64,000 nt of DNA from Candidula unifasciata (Eukaryota > Mollusca > Gastropoda > Stylommatophora > Geomitridae), in the NCBI GenBank assembly GCA_905116865.2, contig CAJHNH020008002.1:75001-139000 (forward strand), given 5' to 3'. Below, in pieces: positions 32,850 through 44,770 of this stretch (positions are counted from its first letter, which is position 1; each line of letters starts with the position of its first letter). Below the pieces are notes generated by a model that saw only the letters and a program-made list of their open reading frames with translations, had not been told where the DNA came from and did no database searches. The translations under genes and the position numbers were made by a program.

Positions 32850-35800
32850 CCAACTGCTAAACACCACCTCTCCAGCTGCTAAACACCACCTCTCCAACTG
32901 CTAAACACCACCTCTCCAGCTGCTAAACACCACCTCTCCAACTGCTAAACACCACCTCTCAAGCTGCTTAACACCACCTCTCCAGCTGCTAAACATAATC
33001 TCTCTAGCTACTAAACATAATCCCCCCAGCTACTAAACATAATCTCTCAATTTGCTGAACATAATCTCTCTAGCTGCTAAACATAATTCCTCCAGCTACT
33101 AAACATAATCTCTCAAGCTGCTAAACATAATCTCTCCAGCTACTAAACATAATCTCTCAAGTTGCTAAACATAATCTCTCCAGTTGCTAAACATAATCTC
33201 TCCAGCTACTAAACATAATCTCTCCAGCTACTAAACATAATCTCTCAAGTTGCTAAACATAATCTCTCCAGCTACTAAACATAATCTCTCCAGCTACTAA
33301 ACATAATCTCTCCAGCTACTAAACATAATCTCTCCAGCTACTAAAGATAATCTCTCCAGCTACTAAAGATAATCTCTCCAGCTACTAAAGATAATCTCTC
33401 CAGCTACTCAACATAATCTCTCCAGCTACTAAAGATAATCTCTCCAGCTACTAAACATAATCTCTCCAGCTACTAAAGATAATCTCTCCAGCTACTAAAG
33501 ATAATCTCTCCAGCTACTAAAGATAATCTCTCCAGCTACTAAAGATAATCTCTCCAGCTACTAAACATAATCTCTCCAGCTACTAAAGATAATCTCTCCA
33601 GCTACTAAAGATAATCTCTCCAGCTACTAAAGATCATCTCTCCAGCTACTAAAGATAATCTCTCCAGCTACTCAACATAATCTCTCCAGCTACTAAAGAT
33701 AATCTCTCCAGCTACTAAAGATAATCTCTCCAGCTACTAAAGATAATCTCTCCAGCTACTAAAGATAATCTCTCCAGCTACTAAAGATAATCTCTCCAGC
33801 TGCTAAACATAATCTCTCCAGCTACTAAAGATAATCTCTCCAGCTACTAAACAAAATCTCTCCAGCTACTAAACATAATCTCTCCAGCTACTAAAGATAA
33901 TCTCTCCAGCTACTCAACATAATCTCTCCAGCTACTCAACATAATCTCTCCAGCTACTAAAGATAATCTCTCCAGCTACTCAACATAATCTCTCCAGCTA
34001 CTCAACATAATCTCTCCAGCTACTAAAGATAATCTCTCCAGCTACTCAACATAATCTCTCCAGCTACTCAACATAATCTCTCCAGCTACTAAAGATAATC
34101 TCTCCAGCTACTAAAGATAATCTCTCCAGCTACTAAAGATAATCTCTCCAGCTACTAAAGATAATCTCTCCAGCTACTCAACATAATCTCTCCAGCTACT
34201 AAAGATAATCTCTCCAGCTACTAAAGATAATCTCTCCAGCTACTAAACATAATCTCTCCAGCTACTAAAGATAATCTCTCCAGTTACTAAAAATAATCTC
34301 TCCAGCTACTAAAGATAATCTCTCCAGCTACTAAAGATAATCTCTCCAGCTACTAAAGATAATCTCTCCAGCTACTAAAGATAATCTCTCCAGCTACTAA
34401 AGATAATCTCTCCAGCTACTAAAGATAATCTCTCCAGCTACTAAAGATAATCTCTCCAGCTACTAAAGATAATCTCTCCAGCTACTAAAGATAATCTCTC
34501 CAGCTACTAAAGATAATCTCTCCAGCTACTAAAGATAATCTCTCCAGCTACTAAACATAATCTCTCCAGCTACTAAAGATAATCTCTCCAGTTACTAAAA
34601 ATAATCTCTCCAGCTACTAAAGATAATCTCTCCAGCTACTAAACATAATCTCTCCAGCTACTAAAGATAATCTCTCCAGTTACTAAAAATAATCTCTCCA
34701 GCTACTAAAGATAATCTCTCCAGCTACTCAACATAATCTCTCCAGCTACTAAAGATAATCTCTCCAGCTACTAAACATAATCTCTCCAGCTACTAAAGAT
34801 AATCTCTCCAGTTACTAAAAATAATCTCTCCAGCTACTAAACATAATCTCTCCAGCTACTAAAGATAATCTCTCCAGCTACTAAACATAATCTCTCCAGC
34901 TACTAAAGATAATCTCTCCAGCTACTAAACATAATCTCTCCAGCTACTAAAGATAATCTCTCCAGTTACTAAAAATAATCTCTCCAGCTACTAAAGATAA
35001 TCTCTTCAGCTACTAAAGATAATCTCTCCAGCTACTAAAGATAATCTCTCCAGCTACTAAAGATAATCTCTCCAGCTACTAAAGATAATCTCTCCAGCTA
35101 CTAAAGATAATCTCTCCAGCTACTAAAGATAATCTCTCCAGCTACTAAAGATAATCTCTCCAGCTACTAAAGATAATCTCTCCAGCTACTAAACATAATC
35201 TCTCTAGCTACTAAAGATAATCTCTCCAGTTACTAAAAATAATCTCTCCAGCTACTAAAGATAATCTCTCCAGCTACTAAAGATAATCTCTCCAGCTACT
35301 AAAGATAATCTCTCCAGCTACTAAAGATAATCTCTCCAGCTACTAAAGATAATCTCTCCAGCTACTAAAGATAATCTCTCCAGCTACTAAAGATAATCTC
35401 TCCAGCTACTAAAGATAATCTCTCCAGCTACTAAACATAATCTCTCCAGCTACTAAAGATAATCTCTCCAGTTACTAAAGATAATCTCTCCAGCTACTAA
35501 AGATAATCTCTCCAGCTACTAAAGATAGTCTCTCCAGTTGCTAAACATAATCTCTCCAGCTACTAAACATAATCTCTCCAGCTACTAAACATAATCTCTC
35601 CAGCTACTAAAGATAATCTCTCCAGCTACTAAAGATAATCTCTCCAGCTACTAAAGATAATCTCTCCAGCTACTCAACATAATCTCTCCAGCTACTAAAG
35701 ATAATCTCTCCAGCTACTAAACATAATCTCTCCAGCTACTAAAGATAATCTCTCCAGCTACTAAAGATAATCTCTCCAGCTACTAAAGATCATCTCTCCA

Positions 35801-36795
35801 GCTACTAAAGATAATCTCTCCAGCTACTAAACATAATCTCTCCAGCTACTAAAGATAATCTCTCCAGCTACTAAAGATAATCTCTCCAGCTACTAAAGAT
35901 CATCTCTCCAGCTACTAAAGAAAATCTCTCCAGCTACTCAACTTAATCTCTCCAGCTACTAAAGATAATCTCTCCAGCTACTAAAGATAATCTCTCCAGC
36001 TACTAAAGATAATCTCTCCAGCTACTAAAGATAATCTCTCCAGCTACTAAAGATAATCTCTCCAGCTACTAAAGATAATCTCTCCAGCTACTCAACATAA
36101 TCTCTCCAGCTACTCAACATAATCTCTCCAGCTACTAAAGATAATCTCTCCAGCTACTCAACATAATCTCTCCAGCTACTCAACATAATCTCTCCAGCTA
36201 CTAAAGATAATCTCTCCAGCTACTCAACATAATCTCTCCAGCTACTCAACATAATCTCTCCAGCTACTAAAGATAATTTCTCCAGCTACTAAAGATAATC
36301 TCTCCAGCTACTAAAGATAATCTCTCCAGCTACTAAAGATAATCTCTCCAGCTACTCAACATAATCTCTCCAGCTACTAAAGATAATCTCTCCAGCTACT
36401 AAAGATAATCTCTCCAGCTACTAAAGATAATCTCTCCAGCTACTAAACATAATCTCTCCAGCTACTAAAGATAATCTCTCCAGTTGCTAAACATAATCTC
36501 TCCAGCTACTAAAGATAATCTCTCCAGCTACTAAAGATCATCTCTCCAGCTACTAAAGATAATCTCTCCAGCTACTAAAGATAATCTCTCCAGCTACTAA
36601 AGATAATCTCTCCAGCTACTAAAGATAATCTCTCCAGCTACTAAAGATAATCTCTCCAGCTACTAAAGATAATCTCTCCAGCTACTAATCATAATCTCTC
36701 CAGTTGCTAAACATAATCTCTCCAGCTACTCAACATAATCTCTCCAGTTGCTAAACATAATCTCCCTAGCTATTAAACATAATCTCTCCAGCTAC
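32850..36795. repeat. 22-bp minisatellite, about 180 copies (largest array)
   Basis: The unit is AATCTCTCCAGCTACTAAAG plus AT. Variants (CAACAT, AAACAT, GTTGCTAAAC) recur in runs, indicating block duplications. The left edge (CCTCTCCAACTGCTAAACAC) is the most diverged and lies about 50 bp from the exon 8 acceptor. Confidence 0.97.
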
Positions 36796-36804
36796 TAAAC
36801 ATTA

Positions 36805-37195
36805 CAGACAAGACCTACTTTACACGCAAGACCTAGTTTTCATACAGGGCATACTTTACACACAAGAGCTGCTTTACTTTACACAAGAGGACTCTTTTTT
36901 ATAGAGAAGACCTACTTTACACAGAAGACCTACTTTACACAAAAGACCTACTTTACACAGAAGACCTACTTTACACAGAAGACCTACTTACACAGAAAAC
37001 CTACTTTACACAAAAGACCTACTTAACACAGAAGACCTTTACACAGAAGACTTTCTTTTCCGTAGAAGACCTTCTTTTACACAGTTGACCTTCTTTTACA
37101 TAGAAGACCTTTTTTTACACAGAAGACCTTCTCTATACAGAAGACGTTTTTTTGTACAAATAAGACTACACAGAAGACCTACTTCACACTGAAGA
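36805..37195. repeat. About 18-bp minisatellite, about 20 copies
   Basis: The unit is AGAAGACCTACTTTACAC, increasingly degenerate to the right. Confidence 0.9.
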
Positions 37196-37421
37196 CCTAA
37201 ATATACATAAATTGTTGGGAACACTCGCCGCCACAGAACTGGTATGATAAATAAATTGCAAGCCCACAGACAGACTACCTTTATCAAATCCACACACAAA
37301 AACTACTAAGCCCACAGAATGCCTACCCTACCAAGAACAAAAACAACTTACTTATATCAACCCACCCCCCCCCCCCCACCCCCACCCCCACTATGTCTTA
37401 TCAAGCCCACATTAGGCCTAC

Positions 37422-37548
37422 TTTTCCATAGGAAACAAAATCCCTGGCCTCCTGGTAGTATGCATGTCGCCTCAAGGCTCTCTCCAACCGACTGTTGTTG
37501 AAATATGGATGTCTGACACCGTAGTGGTCAGTGATGAAGAATCCACAG
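37422..37548 (-). CDS. Exon 7: extracellular segment
   Basis: The acceptor is TTTCCCTCTACCAG| and the donor GGAAAA|GTAGGC (phase 2 in, phase 0 out). The exon encodes about 42 residues including CGFFITDHYGVRHPYFNNSR, then an Arg-rich helix-like stretch (LERALRRHAYYQEARDFV) and an NNS site. The codons for TDHYGVRH closely match the unit of the 26-bp array directly upstream in the intron, so that array appears derived from this coding sequence. Confidence 0.75.
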
Positions 37549-37564
37549 CTGGTAGAGGGAAATG

Positions 37565-37905
37565 TGTCAGTGAGTCTTATCATGTAGCGGTCAGTAACAA
37601 TCCCACACTGTAGTGGTCAGTGACTATCTCACACTGTAGTGGTCAGTAACTATCTCACACTGTAGTGGTCAGAAACTATCTCTCACTGTAGTGGTCAGTG
37701 ACTATCTCACACTGTAGTGGTCAGTGACTATCTCACTCTGTAGTGGTCAATAACTATCTCACACTGTAGTGGTCAGTAACTATCTCACACTGTAGTGGTC
37801 AATAACTGTCTCACACTGTAGTGGTCAGTAACTATCTCACACTGTAGTGGTCATTAACTATCTCACACTGTAGTGGTCAATAACTGTCTCACACTGTAGT
37901 GCTAA
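37565..37905. repeat. 26-bp minisatellite resembling exon 7 coding sequence, about 13 copies
   Basis: The unit is TGTAGTGGTCAGTAACTATC plus TCACAC. Exon 7 contains TCTGACACCGTAGTGGTCAG, differing at only a few positions. Confidence 0.93.
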
Positions 37906-38085
37906 ATAATGTGGTGGTCAGTGGATGTCTTATATTACAGATGACATTGTAATGATGTATAATGTGGTGGTCAGTGGATGTCTTATATTACAGTTGACAT
38001 TGTAATGATGTATAATGTGGTGGTCAATAGATGTCTTATATTACAATTGACATTATAATGTTCTATAATGTAGTGGTCAGTAATT
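37905..38085. repeat. About 54-bp repeat, about 3 copies
   Basis: The core is AATGTGGTGGTCAGTGGATG, then TCTTATATTACAG. It shares GTGGTCAGTG with the array to its left. Confidence 0.88.
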
Positions 38086-38100
38086 GTCGCATAGACATAC

Positions 38101-38228
38101 CCTGTCTTGATCCTATGTGGCTGTCCAGTGGCAGATATTCGAACTTCCCAAGTCTGGTAGGGGTCAACTTCCAGTATATCCTCAACTTCTGTCATAGCAT
38201 TATGTCTCATCTGTCTTTTGCGAGATCT
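38101..38228 (-). CDS. Exon 6: extracellular segment opening with a second basic motif
   Basis: The acceptor ACCAATGTACAG| joins exon 5 in phase 0. The donor is ACAGG|GTATGTC, phase 2. The exon encodes 42 residues and begins RSRKRQMRHN, a second dibasic/furin-like motif only about seven residues after RRKRS of exon 5. It continues with DPYQTWEVRISATGQPHRIK. The neighbouring 33-bp array repeats the acceptor. The frame is open and matches on both sides. Confidence 0.75.
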
Positions 38229-39990
38229 CTGTACATTGGTGGTGTAAATATAATGTTATCTCTGTGCATTGGTGGTGTAAACATAACGTTATTTCTGTAC
38301 ATGGGTGGTGTAAATATAATGTTATCTCTGTACATGGGTGGTGTAAATATAATGTTATCTCTGTACGTTGGTGATGTAAATATAATGTTATCTCTGTACA
38401 TGGGTGGTGTAAATATAATGTAATCTCTGTATATGGGTGGTGTAAAAATAATGTTATCTCTGTCATTGGTGGTGTAAATATAATGTTATCTCTGTACTTG
38501 GGTGGTGTCAATATAATGTTATCTCTGTGCATTGGTGGTGTAAGCATAATGTTATCTCGGTACGTTGTTGGTGTAAATATAATATTATCTCTAACATGGG
38601 TGGTGTAAATATAATGTCATCTCTGTACTTTGGCGGTGTAAATATAATGTTATCTCTGTACGTTGGCGGTGTAAATATAATGTTATCTCTGTACGTTGGT
38701 GGTGTAAATTGAATATTATCTCTGTACATGGGTGATGTAAACATAATGTTATCTCTGTACATGGGCGGTGTACATATGTTATCTCTGTACATGAGTGGTG
38801 TAAATTTTATGTTATCTCTGTAAATGGCTGGTGTAGATATAATATTATCTCTGTACATGGGTTGTGTTAATATAATGTTATCTCTGTACATGGGTGTGTT
38901 AAACATAATGTTATCGCTGTACATGGGCGGTGTAAATATAATGTTACCTCTGTACATGGGTGGAGTAAATATAATGTTATCTCTGTACATGGGTGGTGTA
39001 TATATAATGTTATATCTGTGCATGGGTGGTTTAAATATGTTATCCCTGTACATTGGCGGTGTAAATATAATGTTGGCTCTGTACATGAGTGATGTAAATA
39101 AATGTTATCTCATCACATTGATGGTGTAAATATCATGTTATCTCTGTTCGTTGATGGTGTAAATATAATGTTATCTCTGTACGTTGGTGGTGTAAATATA
39201 ATGTTATCTCTGTACGTTGGTGGTGGGAATATAATGTTATCTCTGTACGTTGGTGATGTCAGTATAATTTTATCTCTGTACGTTGGTGGTGTAAATATAA
39301 TGTTATCTCTGTACATTGGTGGTGTAAATATAATGTTATCTCTGTAAATTGGTGGTGTAAGTATAATGTTATCTCTGTACGTTGGTGGTGTAAATATAAT
39401 GTTATCTCTGTACATTGGTGGTGTAAACATAATGTTATCTATGTACATTGGTGGTGTAAATATAATGTTATCTATGTGCGTTGGTGGTATAAATATAATG
39501 TTATTTCTGTAAGTTGGCGGTGTAAATATAATATTATCTCTGTTCGTTGGTGGTGTAAATATAATGTTATCTCTGTACATTGGTGGTGAAAATATAATGT
39601 TATCTCTGTACATTGGTGGTGTAAATATAATGTTTTCTCTGTAAGTTGGCGGTGTAAATATAATATTATCTCTGTACGGTGGTGGTGTAAAGATAATGTT
39701 ATCTTTGTACGTTGGTGGTGTAAATATAATGTTATCTTTGTACATTAGTGGTGTAAACATAAAGTTATCTCTGTACATTGTTGGTGTAAATATAATGTTA
39801 TCTCTGTACATTGGTGGTGTAAACATGTTATCTCTGTACGTTGGCGGTGTAAATATAATGTTATCTCTGTACATTGGTGGTGTAAATATAATGTTATTTT
39901 TGTACGTTGGCGGTGTAAATATAATGTTATCTCTGTACGTTGGCTGTGTAAATATAATGTTTTCTCTGTACATTGGTGGTGTAAGTATAA
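38229..39990. repeat. 33-bp minisatellite carrying the exon 6 acceptor, about 53 copies
   Basis: The plus unit is CTGTACATTGGTGGTGTAAA, then TATAATGTTATCT. On the gene strand each unit contains ACACCACCAATGTACAG|AGAT, identical to the real exon 6 acceptor. The array starts at the acceptor itself. Confidence 0.95.
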
Positions 39991-39991
39991 T

Positions 39992-40243
39992 GAAGATGGT
40001 AATCTCACTTGCGGATACAATGCTCTGATTCAAGAAGTACACTCGACAAGCATTACCAGTGAATCATTGCGCTTCTTCGGGAGATTCGCTAATCGTGTAC
40101 GTTGCACAGTAGTTCGAGATACAGGCGCTTCACTAATCGATGTACACAGAGCATTAGTGCAAGAAAAAGACTTCATAAGAGAGCAAATTATGTGCCGAAA
40201 TTGTGGAGGCAAAAAAGAAAGATATAAGGTAGCTCTCGTTTAA
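39992..40243 (+). pseudogene. Gypsy-like LTR retroelement remnant: aspartic protease region
   Basis: An open stretch of about 83 codons contains VVRDTGASLIDVHRAL, with the DTGAS signature of a retropepsin catalytic site (family knowledge), followed by a CRNCGG piece. It ends at TAA and poly-A-like sequence. Together with the RT remnant at 41235-41510 it appears to be one gypsy-like element broken by the fragment between them. Confidence 0.6.
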
Positions 40244-40322
40244 AAAAAAAATTGCACTTTCTACTGTGCAAGCGGAAAGAGGAAACAGAAAAATCAAGTA
40301 ATAGGGAGAGGAGGAAAGAAAT

Positions 40323-41231
40323 TTGGTTAGGACAATAAGCAGTTCCCCGCTGAACTGCAAACACAGCCTATCCTTCAAAGAACATGTTGACCATATCATA
40401 ACAATAGCACGCAAAGGCCTGTCAGCAATGAGGGTCCTGGCCGCCGCTAACACTGAGCAGAGACTGCTTCTGCTTCTGTTACAGGGACTTGTACTTTTTC
40501 CCATCGAATATGCTCTTGCCATCCTCACTGTCAGCCATACTCAGATTGAAAGACTTGAGAAGGTGCAAATTGATGCAATGCGCATTATTCTGGGGTGCTC
40601 TGGAGACACCTCTTGTGTAGCAATGAGGTACCTTCTTGACTTCCCTACCATAAACTACAAGATCAAGATCTGGAGGGATCGTGCATACCTCAGAATAAGC
40701 TCAGATCTGAAGCACCCTTTGCACCACATACTCTTTAAGAAAAAGGGCAATTGGCTTAAAAGGGGCAAATCATGGCTGGGTAGGGCAGAGGATGACATCA
40801 TGCAGGTTTGCAGCCTCACAGAAATCCATCCAGGTGAGGAGTGGATACCAGTGTCTAAAGCGCCCAATCTCACGTTCTCCTGTGTCGTGAGGCTCGATAG
40901 GAGTTGTCGGGAGCAGAATCCAGTTGCTGTCAATGCCGAGGTATGCGCGCTTATCAGTGACAAGTCGGATGAGACAGATGTGGTGATCTTCATAGACGGG
41001 TCCGTTATACGAGAACATAAGAGTGCATGGGCATTTACAGCTCGCTCTTCAGGCAGAACAGTTAAGGAAGCCAGCGGTGCCTTCTCCATGACCACCAGCA
41101 GCATGACGATGGAGGTGATGGCGGAGACACAGGCTTTCATGTGGCTGGGATCACAGGACTATTCCCGCGTGTGTGTGCTGAGTGATTCTTTGAGTATGAT
41201 CCGGCGGGTCGGATTAGAATGTGCCAGTTAG
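40323..41231 (+). pseudogene. Non-LTR retrotransposon fragment: RT C-terminus and start of RNase H
   Basis: An open frame of about 302 codons. It starts in the RT thumb/connection area (FKEHVDHIITIARKGLSAMR, PIEYALAILTVSHTQIERLE) and runs into RNase H (VVIFIDGSV, then VCVLSDSLSMIRR). It stops before the GHxG part. The fragment at 58556-59378 is related (shared VKE..SGAF...TTS.M..EVMA), so both come from one family. It is truncated at both ends. Confidence 0.75.
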
Positions 41232-41234
41232 GAC

Positions 41235-41510
41235 AAAACCCGCTGCACGATCAAAAACAAGTAGGGGCTGAAATATCTGAACTGGAAAAATGTGGCATTA
41301 TTAGAAGGCAATAATCCGATTATTCATCACAGCTACTCATTGTCAAAAGGAAAGACAGTACACTCCAAATCTGCGTGAATTATCAATAAATAAATACGTT
41401 AGCCATTTGGGTGCTCAACCAGTCCCAAATGCAGACGAACTTTTTGCACCCATGTTCCAGTGGAAATTTCATTTCTAACTTAGACCTCACTGGCAACTTC
41501 CGGTAACCGA
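41235..41510 (+). pseudogene. Gypsy-like reverse transcriptase remnant
   Basis: The plus strand reads AEISELEKCGIIRRQ, a stop, SDYSSQLLIVKRKDSTLQIC, VNYQ, a stop, and later QPVPNADELFA. This is the classic N-terminal RT region of gypsy/Metaviridae elements (family knowledge), with several in-frame stops. It abuts the end of the non-LTR fragment and precedes the exon 5 donor by about 180 bp. Confidence 0.65.
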
Positions 41511-41694
41511 AGTCAGAATGACATAAGCACTACCATTTACACTATATGTTGTAGACATTGTATTGCATAGATACTGAATTGTGTGCACACTATATGTTAT
41601 AGATATTGTATGTTATAGACACTATGTTATTGACACTATATCCTATAGATATTACATGCGATACACACACAAAATGGAAATAAGTACAACTTAC

Positions 41695-43057
41695 ACCAAA
41701 TCCCAGGATGCTCCGTTTTCTGCGGGAGGCAACTCTCGTCCATTGGCCGGCAGAAACATTGGGCTTGCCTGTGCTGACATGAATGGTGTCTCTATCAGAC
41801 ATCTTTGTTGTGCTAGAAAGGTCAGGAAGTTTCGATAATGTCGGTCTATAGGACATCTGTGGGGGCGATCCAGCCTTGGAGTCGTACTCTGGCAGGTTCC
41901 TGTGGTCCCCACAGTTTGTGCATGCAGTGCTCAAGCTTCCCCTGTGTGGCATGTCGTCTGCCACGTGCAGGCTGGAGGTGTCAGAGAATCTGCCAGGTTT
42001 CTGTAGATCCCCCATGCTCTCGGCAAGTTGCTGTAGCAAGGTTATGTATTCTTTCAGGGAGGCAGGCTGAAAGAGGCTGTTCCTCATAGACCACCTAGAA
42101 ATGGGATCTATTGCCTGCAAGTCTTGGTTCCCATCAGTCTCTAGCCATGGGATACCAGTGGCTGACCTCCCACCTTCTGAGCTGCTATAGGTATCTTCTG
42201 TTGTGAAGTTTATGATCTCGTGGTGAAGCCGGCTATTGTTGGTTGCCTTGAATTCCATCAGATACCCATGTGACGGCAGATGGGAATTGTCACTGGGTCT
42301 GGATCTATGAGCTTTTTCTTTAGTTGGAGCTAGTAAATTGACCTCATTGGTCTCAGGTATCGAGCTGGGAGAAGTGACGTTTGTTTGAGCTGGTAAATTG
42401 ACCTCATATGTCTCAGGCATCGAGCTGTGAGAAGTGACGTTTGTTTGAGCTGGTAAATTGACCTCATATGTCTCAGGCATCGAGCTGTGAGCGGAGATCT
42501 TTATTGGAGTTGCTTGCTGTTTGAAATCCTCCACCGTGTTCCTCTTGTAGCTTTCTCTGCCCCTGGCAAGTCTCTCACTTATTGCTTCAAATCGAGCTGG
42601 TTCAGAGTGATTGGTCTCCCTATTTCCAAACTGATAATCTGTCTGAAGACCTGTACTTTGTTTCCGTTCAGTTACAACAGCATCTCTACCTGACACATCT
42701 GCTTGTAGCACATCCTGATCAGATGGTACTTCCCATGGCAGCACAGCCCCTGGGCTGACATCATCTGCCAACATCGCCTTACGGCTTTTATCAGGCATGT
42801 CGCCCTGTCCATGAACCGGCTGAAATACTGGAGTCTGCACTGGCCTTAGGAGAGCTTTAAGTGACTGAAGATTGTCCAAGTTTCTCTTGTGTCGCTTCAA
42901 GAGCTGTGTCCACAAGAAACCACTTGGTTTTCTCTCCTCCGGCGAGCGGTTTGTTTCTGTGGGTTTGATCCTGATTTCCAGGCCTGTCAGTGGTCCATGT
43001 GTCAGGGTCACGGAGGGCAAGGTCAATACAATAGTTGTCTGTGTCACTGAGACGATT
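41695..43057 (-). CDS. Exon 5: large 454-residue extracellular linker exon
   Basis: A single open exon of 1,363 nt with acceptor TTTCCTATGTAG| and donor TTTGGT|GTAAGTTG (phase 2 in, phase 0 out). It begins with a beta-like run (TTIVLTLPSVTLTHGPLTGL). The rest is low-hydrophobicity, Ser/Thr/Asn/Glu-rich sequence with several N-X-S/T sites. Three near-identical 21-residue repeats (key residues PETYEVNLPA) lie at about 42320-42510. The exon ends in a furin-type basic motif (SRRKRS) five residues before the junction. It is probably a disordered, glycosylated stalk. This is the longest non-repetitive coding block in the window. Confidence 0.8.
42318..42510 (-). repeat. Coding 63-bp repeat inside exon 5, 3 copies
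   Basis: Two copies are identical over most of their length and the third is diverged. The 63-bp period keeps the frame and encodes three 21-residue repeats with PETYEVNLPA and NVTS. Confidence 0.9.
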
Positions 43058-43084
43058 CTACATAGGAAAGACACATGGGACAAT

Positions 43085-43255
43085 ATCTAGTTTAGATATG
43101 GGCAAATATCTAGTTTAGGTATGGGCAAATATCTAACTCAGGTATGGGCAATTATCTAGTTTAGGTATGGGCAATTATCTAGTTTAGGTATGGGCAATGA
43201 TCTAGTTTAGGTATAGGCAAGTATCTGGGTATGGACAAATATACAGTTTAGGTGT
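43085..43255. repeat. 23-bp repeat, about 7 copies
   Basis: The unit is GTTTAGGTATGGGCAATTAT plus CTA, starting about 30 bp upstream of the exon 5 acceptor. Confidence 0.92.
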
Positions 43256-43529
43256 GCGCCCAAAAAAAATTTCATAAACTTATGGAAAATCTACTGGAAT
43301 ATTGGGTAAACGGCACAGCCAATACAGAGAGCTTCTGCTAAGATAATTGTCGTCATGTGGAACTGGGCTCCCATCACAATTTGCAGGGCAAGATTCTTGC
43401 AGCTTCTCTAGCTGCTCTCCTGTGTCTCCAGGCCACCACGGTTTTAACAGGCTTCCTCTACTGGGAACCGAGCCTTCCCTTACCTTCTTCCTTAATACTG
43501 GCATTCAGTATAGACAGTTCTGGTGGGGC

Positions 43530-44335
43530 TTCCGGGATGTCTGGAGTCTGTCTATGACAGTCAGCAAAGATGTAGAAATGTTGGATGTCTGGAATCTGGT
43601 CTATGATAGTCAGCAAAGTTGTAGAAATGTTGGATGTCTGGAGTCTCGTCTATGATAGTCAGCAAAGTTGTAGAATTGTTGGATGTCTGGAGTCTGGTCT
43701 ATGACAGTCAGCAAAGTTGTAGAAATGTTGGATGTCTGGAGTCTGGTCTAGGATAGTCAGCAAAGTTGTAGAATTGTTGGATGTCTGGAGTCTGGTCTAT
43801 GATAGTCAGCAAAGTTGTAGAAATGTTGGATGTCTGGAGTCTGGTCTATGATAGTCAGCAAAGTTGTAGAATTGTTGGATGTCTGGAGTCTGGTCTATGA
43901 TAGTCAGCAAAGTTGTAGAAATGTTGGATGTCTGGAGTCTGGTCTATGATAGTCAGCAAAGGTGTAGAATTGTTGGATGTCTGGAGTCTGGTCTATGATA
44001 GTCAGCAAAGTTGAAGAATTGTTTACTGTCTGGGGTCTGGTCTATGATAGTCAGCAAAGTTGTAGAAATGTTGGATGTCTGGAGTCTGGTCTATGGTAGT
44101 CAGCAAAGTTGAAGAATTGTTTAATGTCTGGGGTCTGGTCTATGATAGTCAGCAAAGTTGTAGAAATGTTGGATGTCTGGAGTCTGGTCTATGGTAGTCA
44201 GCAAAGTTGAAGAATTGTTTAATGTCTGGGGTCTGGTCTATGATAGTCAGCAAAGTTGTAGAAATGTTGGATGTCTGGAGTCTGGTCTATGATAGTCAGC
44301 AAAGTTGCAGAAATGTTGGATGTCTGGAGTCTGTT
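43530..44335. repeat. 49-bp minisatellite, about 16 copies
   Basis: The unit core is TCTGGAGTCTGGTCTATGAT, then AGTCAGCAAAGTTGTAGAA. TTGAAGAATTGTTTAATG variants alternate as a dimer at 43990-44240. Confidence 0.95.
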
Positions 44336-44529
44336 AATCCCACCAGAGAGTGTTGACTGAACTAGTACACTGTCACTCACTAGCAGCAGCAACATGCGCC
44401 TGCACGTGAGAACACGTGGCTTTAAGAATGCTACTCTTCTTGTTCTCTCTTTTTAGCGTGCACTCCGACTTTAAGTTCTGATCGTTCGTCCACTTCTGGG
44501 CTTTGGTCTGCTTCCTCGCCACATACGAC

Positions 44530-44770
44530 ATGCTTGTTAGCGAGGTCGGACTCTGTTGCTCAGGCGTTCTAGAAGCTCTTCACCATGACGGCATGTCGGG
44601 TTCGATCCCAGCTGCGGACAGTGTGTCTTGCGCAGGTTTCCACAGTCTCACAGAGCGCTGACCGTTCAGGTGCAATGGCAAACTTCTTTACACAAAATTG
44701 GCCTAGATAAAGCCAAGAAATGCTGGGGTTAGTTCTGCAACGTCCGGTAAACTAACTTTTTTTTGGCCAA
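44530..44770 (+). mobile_element. tRNA-like SINE remnant
   Basis: GTTAGCGAGGTCGGACTC resembles an A box, and GGGTTCGATCCC about 70 bp downstream is an excellent Pol III B box. The body runs to a T-rich stretch at about 44757. It sits between the 49-bp and poly-C minisatellites in the exon 4-5 intron. Confidence 0.55.
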
